Below, piece after piece: positions 26,809 to 35,212 of a stretch of DNA of 55,496 nucleotides. A program made the position numbers and the translations under genes. The notes under the pieces are model-generated. The model saw only the letters and a list, made by a program, of their open reading frames with translations. It was not told where the DNA came from and did no database searches. The stretch lies in assembly GCF_000406105.1 (NCBI RefSeq), contig NZ_CM001974.1, forward strand, positions 325,453 through 380,948, in the 5' to 3' direction. Positions within the stretch are counted from its first letter, which is position 1, and each line of letters begins with the position of its first letter. This DNA is from Dickeya chrysanthemi NCPPB 402. GTDB lineage: Bacteria > Pseudomonadota > Gammaproteobacteria > Enterobacterales > Enterobacteriaceae.

Positions 26809-26846
26809 TATACACGTCATATTCAGATTGCGGATGCGTTGGTCTG
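26809..26846. repeat. ERIC left-end remnant in the crp/yhfA region
   Basis: TATACACGTCATATTCAGAT and the following bases to TGCGTTGG match the left terminus of the complete ERIC (TATACCCGTCATACTTCAAG). The rest is decayed. It lies in the crp upstream region. Confidence 0.5.
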
Positions 26847-26980
26847 AATCATTCAGCGCATATCGGATGACGCCAGTAAGCCGGTGGCGGGCCTGACGAA
26901 GACTCAACACACGCGGTTACGCTTTTGTTTGTAACACAGGTTGAGTGTAGTGTCTCGTGTTGTCTCGCTTCAGCATGATT

Positions 26981-27004
26981 AAGCTCTGATTATCAGGCTT
27001 TTTT
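26981..27004 (+). terminator. Terminator-like hairpin just before yhfA
   Basis: AAGCTCTGA, loop TTA, TCAGGCTT (one bulged T), followed by TTTT. On the plus strand it would end a transcript starting in the crp/yhfA divergent region. The rest of 26678-27053 carries the crp promoter, which I cannot pinpoint. Confidence 0.6.
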
Positions 27005-27053
27005 GTACATAAGCGGTGCAAAATTTCAAAAATAATTGATTGAGGACAAATTT

Positions 27054-27461
27054 ATGCAGGCTCGGGTGAAATGGGTTGAAGGGTTGACGTTTCTGGGTGA
27101 ATCCGCGTCCGGGCATCAACTGCTGATGGACGGCAACGCCGGCGACAAAGCGCCCAGCCCGATGGAAATGGTGCTGATGGCAGCAGGCGGATGCAGCGCC
27201 ATCGATGTGGTGTCTATTCTGCAAAAAGGCCGTCACGATGTGGTGGATTGCGAGGTTCGCCTGACGTCGGAACGCCGTGAAGAGGCGCCGCGCCTGTTCA
27301 CCGCCATTAACCTGCATTTTATTGTGACCGGCAAAGGGTTGAGCGATAAAGCCGTGGAGCGCGCGGTATCGCTGTCGGCGGAAAAGTACTGCTCGGTGGC
27401 GCTGATGCTGGAAAAAGCGGTTAACGTGACCCACAGCCATGAAGTGATCGCGCTGGACTAA
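27054..27461 (+). CDS. yhfA: OsmC-family protein YhfA
   Basis: A 135-residue OsmC/Ohr-fold protein with the two conserved cysteines in AAGGCSAIDV and KYCSVALML. E. coli YhfA starts MQARVKWVEGLTFLGESASG, so I start at 27054 rather than at the upstream in-frame ATG. The OsmC family includes peroxide-reducing enzymes; the role of YhfA itself is not settled. Convergent with prkB. Confidence 0.93.
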   Translation: MQARVKWVEGLTFLGESASGHQLLMDGNAGDKAPSPMEMVLMAAGGCSAIDVVSILQKGRHDVVDCEVRLTSERREEAPRLFTAINLHFIVTGKGLSDKAVERAVSLSAEKYCSVALMLEKAVNVTHSHEVIALD

Positions 27462-27473
27462 TGCGTCTGACTA

Positions 27474-27498
27474 CGGCGGTTTGCTCCTGTTGCCGCCG
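27474..27498. terminator. Possible hairpin between convergent yhfA and prkB
   Basis: CGGCGG/CCGCCG with a 13-nt loop and no T tract. Weak evidence, but it sits exactly between two convergent stops. Confidence 0.3.
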
Positions 27499-27526
27499 CA
27501 TCCTGCAAAGCCGCTACCGTCGGCTA

Positions 27527-28396
27527 TTAATCAATTTTATTGCCTTCGATCAACCGCTGCACCAGCGGCATCATGATTAACTCCATCGCCAGCCCCATTT
27601 TGCCGCCCGGCACCACCAGCGTATTGATGTGGGAAATGAATGAGCCTTGCAACATCGCCAGCAGGTAAGGGTAATCAATATGGTCCAGACCCTGAAAGTG
27701 GATCACCACGAAACTTTCGTCCATCGAGGGAATGGCTTTGGCGGCGAACGGATTAGAGGTGTCTACCGTCGGCACGCGCTGGAAGTTGATGTGGGTACGG
27801 GAAAACTGCGGCGTGATGTAGGTGATGTAATCTTCCATTGAGCGCACGACGGAATCCATCACCGCCTCGCGGGAGTGACCGCGCTCGTTGATATCGCGCA
27901 CCAGTTTTTGGATCCACTCCAGGTTGACGATCGGCACCACGCCCACCAGCAGGTCGACATGCTGCGCCACATCATGCTGGTCGGTGACCACGCCGCCGTG
28001 CAACCCTTCGTAGAACAGCAGGTCGGTCGGTTCCGGCATCGGTTCCCAGGGCGTGAAGGTGCCCGGCACTTGATTGTAGGGAATGGCTTCGTCGTAGGTG
28101 TGCAGGTATTTGCGGGTCTGGCCGGTGCCGCTGCGGCCGTATTCAATAAACGTGTGTTCCAGTTGGCTGAAATCGTTCGCTTCCGGCCCGAAATAGCTGA
28201 TGTGGCGCCCCAGATCCCGCGCCTTGCGGATCGCCATGTCCATTTCCGGCCGGGTATAGCGGTGATAGCTGTCGCCATCCACCAGTGCGGCGCGCAGATT
28301 CAGTTGCTGGAAAATTTTGCGAAACGCCAGGCTGGTGGTGGTAGTCCCCGCGCCGCTGGAGCCGGTGACCGCGATAATCGGATGCTGGTGCGACAT
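27527..28396 (-). CDS. prkB: Phosphoribulokinase-like protein PrkB
   Basis: A 289-residue P-loop kinase of the phosphoribulokinase family. The start MSHQHPIIAVTGSSGAGTTT (28396) places the Walker A near residue 12, as in E. coli PrkB; the longer ORF start is unsupported. Other conserved parts are GDSYHRYTRPEMD and FYEGLHGGVV. No RuBisCO gene is expected in Dickeya, so the physiological substrate is unclear. It has kept its chromosomal place near crp. Confidence 0.92.
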   Translation of the reverse strand: MSHQHPIIAVTGSSGAGTTTTSLAFRKIFQQLNLRAALVDGDSYHRYTRPEMDMAIRKARDLGRHISYFGPEANDFSQLEHTFIEYGRSGTGQTRKYLHTYDEAIPYNQVPGTFTPWEPMPEPTDLLFYEGLHGGVVTDQHDVAQHVDLLVGVVPIVNLEWIQKLVRDINERGHSREAVMDSVVRSMEDYITYITPQFSRTHINFQRVPTVDTSNPFAAKAIPSMDESFVVIHFQGLDHIDYPYLLAMLQGSFISHINTLVVPGGKMGLAMELIMMPLVQRLIEGNKID

Positions 28397-28537
28397 GGTG
28401 TGTAACCTCCGGTGAATGGGGCAATCTCCGGTAATCCGGTAAATAGGGGCAACCCCGGTCAGAGATATCTGAGCATTGTTAGCATGTTTATACCGCGGTG
28501 ACACGCCAATTTACGTTTTTAACCGATTGATTCAGGG

Positions 28538-28768
28538 CTAATACCGCTCACCGCTGCTGAGCTGGCGGCGGGGCATGATATTGACGGTTTCATGCAGTTC
28601 CGACCATACCAGCACGACCTCGCCGTGTGCCAATTGTTGGCGTACGTCCGCGACTTTTTCGTCGAGCGTGCGCTCCTGCTCGCCGTAGTCGGTGCCTTCG
28701 CGCAGGACGAACGATTCAATCAGATTTTGCAGTGTTTCCGGTGCCAGTTCTTGCCAGGGAATGATCAT
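28538..28768 (-). CDS. yheU: UPF0270 protein YheU
   Basis: A 76-residue conserved protein; [20 protein letters not shown] and [11 protein letters not shown] are diagnostic for the YheU family. Function unknown. In E. coli it follows yheT with overlapping start and stop; here the same ATGA overlap survives with the tail of a decayed yheT. Open frame upstream of 28768 is the remnant of yheT, not part of YheU. Confidence 0.9.
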   Translation of the reverse strand: MIIPWQELAPETLQNLIESFVLREGTDYGEQERTLDEKVADVRQQLAHGEVVLVWSELHETVNIMPRRQLSSGERY

Positions 28769-28938
28769 GCGTTCTGCTCCAGATAAGGGGTGAACCAGCT
28801 TGGGGATCCGCTGTTCCAGCCACAACTCAGGCTGGTGCCATGTGCCGCCTGCACCGGCGCTTCACTCCAAGCGAGATCGATAAAATCCCCGTCCGGCAGG
28901 GGCTGAAAACACGTATTACGATAAGAAGAATGATTCAT
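28765..28938 (-). pseudogene. yheT: yheT deletion remnant
   Basis: Reading 28938 to 28765 gives a 57-codon ORF. Its middle, [20 protein letters not shown], matches an N-terminal segment of the hydrolase YheT, and its end, [11 protein letters not shown], matches the YheT C-terminus. Between them a second frame reads [17 protein letters not shown], also a YheT C-terminal segment. So about 250 internal residues are gone and the junction is frameshifted; the alpha/beta-hydrolase core is absent. The stop still overlaps the yheU start. Confidence 0.75.
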
Positions 28939-29057
28939 AAAAAGAGCGCCACGATGAAAAGAGGCCGCGATACCTGTTGCCGCATGGCGAAATACTTGTC
29001 TGCATCCTGTCTCGCTGCTAGGTTGAACGTCCCTTCAGTTATAAGGACCGCCGTTTC

Positions 29058-29663
29058 ATGGAGCACGTCAGCCTGTTTCTTTCAATGCTCGGTTTCTTGT
29101 GGGTCGCCGCCATTACGCCGGGCCCCAATAATATGCTACTAACCGCCTCCGCCGCCAACTTTGGCGTATTACGCTCTATGTCGTTGATGCTGGGCATCAT
29201 GATCGGGATGCAGATCATGCTGCTGCTGGTGGCGTTAGGGCTGGGCAGCCTGATCCTGCTTTATCCCTCGCTGCATCTGGCGTTGAAGGTGTTGGGCAGC
29301 GCCTATCTGCTGTGGTTGTCGTGGAAAATTGCTACGGCGGCTTATGAAAAACTCGACACGGATAGCGCGCCGCCGAAGCCGATTCCGCTGTATCAGGGCG
29401 GTTTGCTGCAATTTCTCAATCCCAAAGCCTGGTTGATGTCGCTGGGCGCCGTCGCGGGGTTCAGCCTGTCTGGCGACGGTTATGTCGGGTCGGTGGTGGC
29501 CATCAGCGTGGCGATGGTGTGCGTTAATCTCGTGGCCGGGATTATCTGGCTGGGGTTCGGCGCGATGATCGGCCGTTTGTTGCAAAGCCCGCGCGCCTGG
29601 AAGATATTCAATCTCGCCATGGGGTTACTGACGGCGACCTGCGTACTGATGATCTGGCATTAA
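29058..29663 (+). CDS. LysE/RhtB-family amino acid exporter
   Basis: A 201-residue inner-membrane exporter with about six hydrophobic segments and the family N-terminal motif ITPGPNNMLLTASAANFG, plus QFLNPKAWLMSLGAVAGF. Members export amino acids such as homoserine, threonine, cysteine or lysine; the substrate here is unknown. The start at 29058 opens directly with the first membrane helix. It is divergent from the yheT remnant and may have arrived in the event that destroyed yheT (inference). Confidence 0.85.
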   Translation: MEHVSLFLSMLGFLWVAAITPGPNNMLLTASAANFGVLRSMSLMLGIMIGMQIMLLLVALGLGSLILLYPSLHLALKVLGSAYLLWLSWKIATAAYEKLDTDSAPPKPIPLYQGGLLQFLNPKAWLMSLGAVAGFSLSGDGYVGSVVAISVAMVCVNLVAGIIWLGFGAMIGRLLQSPRAWKIFNLAMGLLTATCVLMIWH

Positions 29664-29681
29664 TCATCGTGAAGAGCGTCT

Positions 29682-29714
29682 GAACAGCGGGCCACCGTAT
29701 TGCGCCCGCCGTTC
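29682..29714. terminator. Hairpin between convergent lysE-type gene and yheS
   Basis: GAAC-A-GCGGGC pairs with GCCCGC-C-GTTC around an 11-nt loop, symmetric between the two stops. There is no clear T tract. Confidence 0.45.
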
Positions 29715-29728
29715 AATCAGAATGGTGC

Positions 29729-31648
29729 TTACCCTTGGGCTTCGGCGTCGCGCAGCAACTGTTCCAGTTGTTCCTGCGCATCCAGCCAGGCCATTTCGGC
29801 ATTTTCCAGCTCCGTCTTGGTCGCGCTTTGTTTTTGCAAACAGTCGGTCAGTTCATTTTTACGGCTGACGTCATAGAGCGCGCCGTCGGCAAGGCGTTCT
29901 TCTACTGTCGTCAGCGCGGCCTGCAGTTTCTCCATCTGTTGTTCCAGTTGGGTAATCTGTTTGCGCACCGGCTGAGTCAACGCGCGTAGCTCGGCATCGC
30001 GCCGCTTTTGATCTTTTCTTGATTGCGCACTGTTGGCGGCGTTTTCTTTGGGGGCGGAATCCGCGGCATTATCCTGCTTCTGCGCATCCAGCAACCATTG
30101 CTGATAATCCTCCAGATCGCCGTCGAACGGCTCGACCTTGCCGTCGTGCACCAGATAGAGATCGTCGGTGGTGGATCGGATCAGGTGACGATCGTGAGAC
30201 ACCACCACCAGCGCGCCTTCGAAGTCGATCAACGCTTCGGTCAGCGCCTGACGCATGTCGAGATCCAAATGGTTGGTCGGTTCGTCAAGCAGCAACAGGT
30301 TAGGGCGCTGCCAGACGATCAGCGCCAGCACCAGACGCGCTTTCTCGCCGCCGGAAAAGCGCTCGGTGGATTCGGTCACCTTGTCGCCCCGGAAGCCGAA
30401 ACCGCCGAGATAGTCGCGCAACTGTTGTTCGGTCTCCCGTTCCGCCAGCCGGGTTAGGTGCTGCAACGGCGATTCGTCGGGACGCAGAAACTCCAGTTGA
30501 TGCTGGGCGAAGTAACCGAGGCGCACGCCTTTGGCCAGCCCGATGTCGCCGTTGAACGGTTGAAGTTCGCCCGCCAGCAGTTTGATGAGCGTCGATTTGC
30601 CGGCGCCATTGTGACCCAATAACCCGATGCGTGAACCGGGCACCAGATTCAGCTTGATGGAGTCCAGAATCAGGCGGTCGCCGTAGCCGGCGCTGACTTT
30701 TTCCATCCGCAACAGCGGATTCGGCAACGCTTGTGGCTCACGAAAACTAAAGCGGAACGGGTTATCGACATGCGCCGGGGCGATAAGCTCCATGCGCTCC
30801 AGCATCTTGATGCGGCTCTGCGCCTGTTTGGCTTTACTGGCTTTGGCGCGAAAACGGTCGATGTAGTGTTGCAGATGGGTGACCCGCTCCTGCTGATGCT
30901 GATACATGGCCTGTTGCTGGGCCAGACGGGTAGCGCGTTGCTGTTCAAACGAGGTGTAGTTGCCGGTGTACTCGAACAGCGTTTCCTGCTCGATATGCAG
31001 GATCCGGTTGGCGATGGGATCAAGGAAATCCCGATCGTGGGAGATCAGCACCAGCGTACCGGGGTAATTCTTCAGCCATTTCTCCAGCCAGATCACTGCA
31101 TCCAGATCCAGATGGTTGGTGGGTTCGTCGAGCAGCAGCAGGTCGGAACGGCAAATCAGCGCCTGCGCCAGGTTGAGGCGCATACGCCAGCCGCCGGAGA
31201 AATCGCTGACGGAACGTTGCAACTGCTCTTGCTGGAAGCCCAGCCCGTTGAGCAGGCTGGCGGCGCGGGACTGTATCGACCAGGCCTGAATCGCGTCCAG
31301 TTTACCGTGCAGTGTGGCGATGGCGTGGCCGTCGTTGCGGGCATTCGCCGCGTCCAGATCGGCTTCCAACTGGCGGAATTCGCGGTCTCCGTCTATCACG
31401 TAATCAATAGCCGAACGCGCCAGCGCCGGGGTTTCCTGATTGACCCATGCCAGTGCCCAGTTTTGCGGAAAGGTGACGCTGCCGCCGTCGGCGCTGATTT
31501 CCCCTTTTAACAGTGACAACAGGGTTGATTTGCCACAGCCGTTTTTACCCACCAGACCGACTTTTTGACCTGGATTGACGGTAGCGGTGGCGTTGTCCAG
31601 CAGTACCCGTGTACCGCGTCGAATTTGCAAGGAGGAGAAAACAATCAT
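29729..31648 (-). CDS. yheS: ABC-F family ATPase YheS
   Basis: A 639-residue soluble ABC-F protein with two nucleotide-binding domains and no membrane part. Start MIVFSSLQIRRGTRVLL (31648) matches E. coli; six extra codons upstream are dropped. Domain 1 has GLVGKNGCGKSTLL and DFSGGWRMRLNLAQAL. An ABC-F linker of charged helices follows, then domain 2 with GLLGHNGAGKSTLIKLL and ERFSGGEKARLVLAL. A coiled C-terminal extension ends the protein. ABC-F proteins act on ribosomes; YheS helps particular stalled translations in E. coli. Confidence 0.94.
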   Translation of the reverse strand: MIVFSSLQIRRGTRVLLDNATATVNPGQKVGLVGKNGCGKSTLLSLLKGEISADGGSVTFPQNWALAWVNQETPALARSAIDYVIDGDREFRQLEADLDAANARNDGHAIATLHGKLDAIQAWSIQSRAASLLNGLGFQQEQLQRSVSDFSGGWRMRLNLAQALICRSDLLLLDEPTNHLDLDAVIWLEKWLKNYPGTLVLISHDRDFLDPIANRILHIEQETLFEYTGNYTSFEQQRATRLAQQQAMYQHQQERVTHLQHYIDRFRAKASKAKQAQSRIKMLERMELIAPAHVDNPFRFSFREPQALPNPLLRMEKVSAGYGDRLILDSIKLNLVPGSRIGLLGHNGAGKSTLIKLLAGELQPFNGDIGLAKGVRLGYFAQHQLEFLRPDESPLQHLTRLAERETEQQLRDYLGGFGFRGDKVTESTERFSGGEKARLVLALIVWQRPNLLLLDEPTNHLDLDMRQALTEALIDFEGALVVVSHDRHLIRSTTDDLYLVHDGKVEPFDGDLEDYQQWLLDAQKQDNAADSAPKENAANSAQSRKDQKRRDAELRALTQPVRKQITQLEQQMEKLQAALTTVEERLADGALYDVSRKNELTDCLQKQSATKTELENAEMAWLDAQEQLEQLLRDAEAQG

Positions 31649-31768
31649 AACGCGCCAAATGTTCAAATATGTTAAATTAACGATCGGGTATCAGGACTGC
31701 CGTGTCCTGTCTATTGCTGTATCGCATGGTAGCCGAAAATACCTGCAATGACGACGCCCTGGAGGGGA

Positions 31769-32323
31769 ATGATGTCGCAGCCACCAAAGATTTTGCTGCT
31801 GTTTGCCCATCCGGAATCTCAGGATTCTGTCGCGAATAAGCTGTTATTACACTCCGCCCGGCAGCTTGGGCATGTCACTGTGCACGATCTTTACGCTCAC
31901 TACCCTGATTTTTTTATCGATATTCATCATGAGCAGCAGTTGCTGCGCGAGCATCAGTTGATCGTGTTTCAGCATCCGCTTTATACCTACAGTTGCCCGG
32001 CATTACTGAAAGAGTGGCTGGACAGGGTGTTGACGCGTGGCTTTGCCAACGGGGTAGGCGGCAATGCGCTGACCGGAAAGTACTGGCGTTCGGTGGTGAC
32101 GACCGGCGAGCAACAAGACGTGTACCGTGCGTCAGGTGTGAATCGTTACACGATGGATGAAGTATTAAGGCCATTTGAAATGACGGCCGCCATGTGTCAC
32201 ATGCACTGGCTGCCGCCGCTGATTATCTATTGGGCGCGGCGATTGCCGCCTGATGTGTTACGGGAGCATGCTAAAGCCTATAGCAACTGGCTGACGTCGC
32301 CGTTTCCGCATGGGGAACCCTAA
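31769..32323 (+). CDS. kefG: KefB ancillary flavoprotein KefG
   Basis: A 184-residue flavodoxin/quinone-reductase-fold protein ([42 protein letters not shown]) needed for full activity of the KefB potassium efflux channel. Start 31769 follows GGAGGGG. kefB begins two bases after its stop, so they are co-translated. Confidence 0.95.
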   Translation: MMSQPPKILLLFAHPESQDSVANKLLLHSARQLGHVTVHDLYAHYPDFFIDIHHEQQLLREHQLIVFQHPLYTYSCPALLKEWLDRVLTRGFANGVGGNALTGKYWRSVVTTGEQQDVYRASGVNRYTMDEVLRPFEMTAAMCHMHWLPPLIIYWARRLPPDVLREHAKAYSNWLTSPFPHGEP

Positions 32324-32325
32324 AC

Positions 32326-34140
32326 ATGGAAACCTCTTCTCTCTTGAACGCCGGGGTGCTGTTCCTGTTTGTCGCCGTGCTGATGGTGCCGATTGCGGCG
32401 CGACTGGGGATTGGCGCGGTGCTGGGGTATTTGCTGGCGGGGATCGCCATCGGCCCGTGGGGGCTGGGATTTATCCGTGACGTGGAAGCCATCCTGCATT
32501 TTTCCGAATTGGGCGTGGTATTCCTGATGTTTATCATCGGTCTGGAGCTGGATCCGGCCAAATTGTGGCGATTACGGCGGTCTATTTTCGGCACCGGTGC
32601 GGCGCAGGTGTTGCTGAGTGCGGCGGCGCTGGGCGGGGTGTTATATCTAAGCCGGTTCTCCTGGCAGGCGGCGCTGATTGGCGGCATTGGGTTGGCGATG
32701 TCTTCCACCGCCATCGCGCTGCAACTGATGCGTGAAAAAGGCATGAACCGCAACGAGTCCGGCCAGCTTGGTTTTTCGGTGCTGCTGTTTCAGGACCTGG
32801 CGGTGATCCCGGCGTTGGCGCTGATTCCGGTGCTGGCAGGGGTTCAGGGTGAACTGGATGACTGGAATCAGGTGGGGCTGAAGGTCGTGGCGTTCGGCGG
32901 GATGCTGATTGGCGGGCGTTATCTGGTGCGTCCGTTGTTCCGTTTTATCGCCGCGTCGGGCGTGCGCGAAGTGTTTACCGCCGCCTCGCTATTGCTGGTG
33001 CTGGGGTCGGCGTTGTTCATGGATGCGCTGGGTCTGTCGATGGCGCTCGGCACGTTTATTGCGGGCGTACTGCTGGCGGAAAGCGAATACCGCCACGAGC
33101 TGGAAATCGCCATTGAACCGTTCAAGGGCTTGCTGCTGGGGCTGTTTTTCATCTCGGTCGGTATGTCGCTCAATCTCGGCGTGCTGTACGCCAATATTCT
33201 GATGGTGTTGGCGGGTGTGGCGATCCTGGTCGTCGTGAAAGGGATAATCCTGTATCTGCTGGCGTGGTTGTATGGGCTGCGCTCCTCTGAGCGTCTGCAA
33301 TTTGCCGGGGTGCTTAGTCAGGGCGGCGAGTTTGCCTTTGTGCTGTTTTCCTCCGCGGCGACATACAAGGTATTGAAAGGCTCGCAATTGCCGTTGTTGC
33401 TGGTGACGGTCACGCTGTCGATGATGGTCACGCCGTTACTGATGACGCTTATCGACAAACTGTTATCGCGTCGCTTCAACCATCAGGAAGAAGAGGATGA
33501 AACGCATTATGTCGAGAATGATCGCCCTCAGGTGATAGTGGTGGGATTCGGCCGGTTTGGGCAGGTTGTCGCCCGTTTGTTGATGGCGAATAAAATGCGT
33601 ATCACGGTGTTGGACCGCGACATCAGCGCGGTGCGTTTGATGCGCACCTATGGCTATAAAGTGTATTACGGTGATGCGACCCAGCTCGAACTCCTGCGCG
33701 CCGCCGGCGCGGATCAGGCGCAGTCCATCGTGATTACCTGTGTGAACCCTGAACACTCGATGACGATTGTGCACTTGTGCCAACAGCATTTTCCTCATCT
33801 GGAGATTCTGGTGCGAGCCCGCGGCCGTGTGGAAGCCCATGAGTTGCTGAAGGCCGGCGTGACGCAATTCACGCGCGAAACATTCTCGAGTGCGCTGGAG
33901 TTGGGACGTAAAACCCTGGTTTCATTAGGGATGCATCCTCATCAGGCTTACCGGGCGCAACAGCATTTTCGGCGGCTCGACATGCGTATGCTGCGTGAGC
34001 TGATGCCTCAGCATAAAGGCGATGTGGCGCAGATTTCCCGCGTCAAGGAGGCTCGCCGCGAGCTTGAGGAGATCTTTGAGCGAGAAATGCAGCGCGAACG
34101 GCGTCGGCCGGATGACTGGGACGAACACGAAGAACACTAG
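32326..34140 (+). CDS. kefB: Glutathione-regulated potassium-efflux protein KefB
   Basis: 604 residues. A CPA2 antiporter-type membrane domain with about 12 spans occupies 1-380 and has the conserved QDLAVIP segment. A cytoplasmic KTN/RCK domain starts near residue 400 with [17 protein letters not shown]. Electrophile-glutathione adducts open the system, letting K+ out and H+ in, which protects against methylglyoxal-type stress. It is the second gene after kefG; yheV follows. Confidence 0.97.
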   Translation: METSSLLNAGVLFLFVAVLMVPIAARLGIGAVLGYLLAGIAIGPWGLGFIRDVEAILHFSELGVVFLMFIIGLELDPAKLWRLRRSIFGTGAAQVLLSAAALGGVLYLSRFSWQAALIGGIGLAMSSTAIALQLMREKGMNRNESGQLGFSVLLFQDLAVIPALALIPVLAGVQGELDDWNQVGLKVVAFGGMLIGGRYLVRPLFRFIAASGVREVFTAASLLLVLGSALFMDALGLSMALGTFIAGVLLAESEYRHELEIAIEPFKGLLLGLFFISVGMSLNLGVLYANILMVLAGVAILVVVKGIILYLLAWLYGLRSSERLQFAGVLSQGGEFAFVLFSSAATYKVLKGSQLPLLLVTVTLSMMVTPLLMTLIDKLLSRRFNHQEEEDETHYVENDRPQVIVVGFGRFGQVVARLLMANKMRITVLDRDISAVRLMRTYGYKVYYGDATQLELLRAAGADQAQSIVITCVNPEHSMTIVHLCQQHFPHLEILVRARGRVEAHELLKAGVTQFTRETFSSALELGRKTLVSLGMHPHQAYRAQQHFRRLDMRMLRELMPQHKGDVAQISRVKEARRELEEIFEREMQRERRRPDDWDEHEEH

Positions 34141-34198
34141 GCGAATGTGCGGCGTACCGTGGTATGCCGCGAATGCAACAGGCTAACAGAGAATAACC

Positions 34199-34393
34199 AT
34201 GCGCAAACGTTTTATTGCCGGAGCCGTGTGCCCGAAGTGCCATACGCAGGATACGCTGGCGGTGGGGCGCGAAGGCGACGATGAAGTGGTGGTGTGTGTG
34301 CACTGCGGCTATCAGCAAAGCCAGTCGGAGGCACCGCCCAAGGCTGCCACGCCACCCGCCGGTGAAATCATCGGCCTGTTTCGCCCAGAATAA
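34199..34393 (+). CDS. yheV: Zinc-ribbon protein YheV (DUF2387)
   Basis: A 64-residue conserved protein starting MRKRFIAGAVCPKCHTQDTL with a second CVHCGY pair, so a four-cysteine zinc ribbon. Function unknown. It keeps its E. coli place between kefB and slyD. Confidence 0.92.
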   Translation: MRKRFIAGAVCPKCHTQDTLAVGREGDDEVVVCVHCGYQQSQSEAPPKAATPPAGEIIGLFRPE

Positions 34394-34542
34394 TCTGGCT
34401 TAAGACGGCTGCGATGGCGGTTGACCGCGAACGGTATGCAGATGGAAAAGGTCTTCCAGACAGTTTTTTATCCCGGGCAATACATGGGGATGTTTTTCCG
34501 CTACAATTTGCGCAAAATTGATTTCCAACGCTAGGAGATATC

Positions 34543-35121
34543 ATGAAAGTAGCAAAAGACCTGGTGGTCAGCCTGGCCTATCAGGTACGTACGGAAGATG
34601 GTGTATTGGTTGATGAGTCTCCGGTGAGTGCGCCGTTGGACTATCTGCATGGTCATGGTTCGCTGATTTCCGGTCTGGAAAAAGCGCTGGAAGGCCGTGA
34701 TGTAGGTGAGCGTTTTGACGTCAGCGTCGGCGCTAACGATGCCTACGGCGAATACGACGACAATTTGGTTCAGCGTGTGCCGAAAGACGTGTTCGTCGGT
34801 GTGGACGAGCTGCAGGTCGGCATGCGTTTCCTGGCTGATACCGATCAGGGTCCGGTGCCGGTAGAAATCACCGAAGTACAGGATGACCACGTAGTGGTTG
34901 ATGGTAACCACATGCTGGCAGGCCAGAACCTGAAATTCAACGTAGAAGTGGTCGCTATCCGTGAAGCCACGGAAGAAGAGTTGGCGCACGGTCATGTACA
35001 CGGTGCGCATGATCATGACCACGATCATGACGGTTGCTGCGGCGGCCACGGCCATGATCACGACCATGAACACGGTAAAGGTGGTTGCGGCGGTAACGGT
35101 GGTTGCGGTTGCCACCACTGA
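34543..35121 (+). CDS. slyD: FKBP-type peptidyl-prolyl isomerase SlyD
   Basis: 192 residues. FKBP catalytic domain with inserted IF chaperone flap in the first 150 residues (VVSLAYQVRTEDGVLVDESP, then VDGNHMLAGQNLKFNVEVV). A C-terminal tail rich in His, Asp, Gly and Cys binds nickel and zinc; the protein helps hydrogenase metal insertion and host-mediated phage lysis in E. coli. A GGAGATATC site precedes the ATG. Confidence 0.96.
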   Translation: MKVAKDLVVSLAYQVRTEDGVLVDESPVSAPLDYLHGHGSLISGLEKALEGRDVGERFDVSVGANDAYGEYDDNLVQRVPKDVFVGVDELQVGMRFLADTDQGPVPVEITEVQDDHVVVDGNHMLAGQNLKFNVEVVAIREATEEELAHGHVHGAHDHDHDHDGCCGGHGHDHDHEHGKGGCGGNGGCGCHH

Positions 35122-35135
35122 TTTGCCCTTCCCTG

Positions 35136-35162
35136 AAAAGGCCGCGATTGCGGCCTTTTTTC
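35136..35162. terminator. slyD terminator
   Basis: AAAAGGCCGC, loop GATT, GCGGCCTTTTTT. Strong on the plus strand; the A run also gives a short T tract on the minus strand for the convergent permease gene. Confidence 0.92.
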
Positions 35163-35170
35163 TTGTCAGC

Positions 35171-35201
35171 CCATTACCACCTCCTTGGGAGGTGGTAATG
35201 G
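35171..35201. repeat. Perfect inverted repeat next to the slyD terminator
   Basis: CCATTACCACCTCC and its exact complement flank a 3-nt loop, 12 bases from the permease stop. It is probably a transcript-end stem for the minus-strand permease, since the slyD terminator lies just beyond. Confidence 0.6.
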
Positions 35202-35212
35202 TTAAACGTCGG

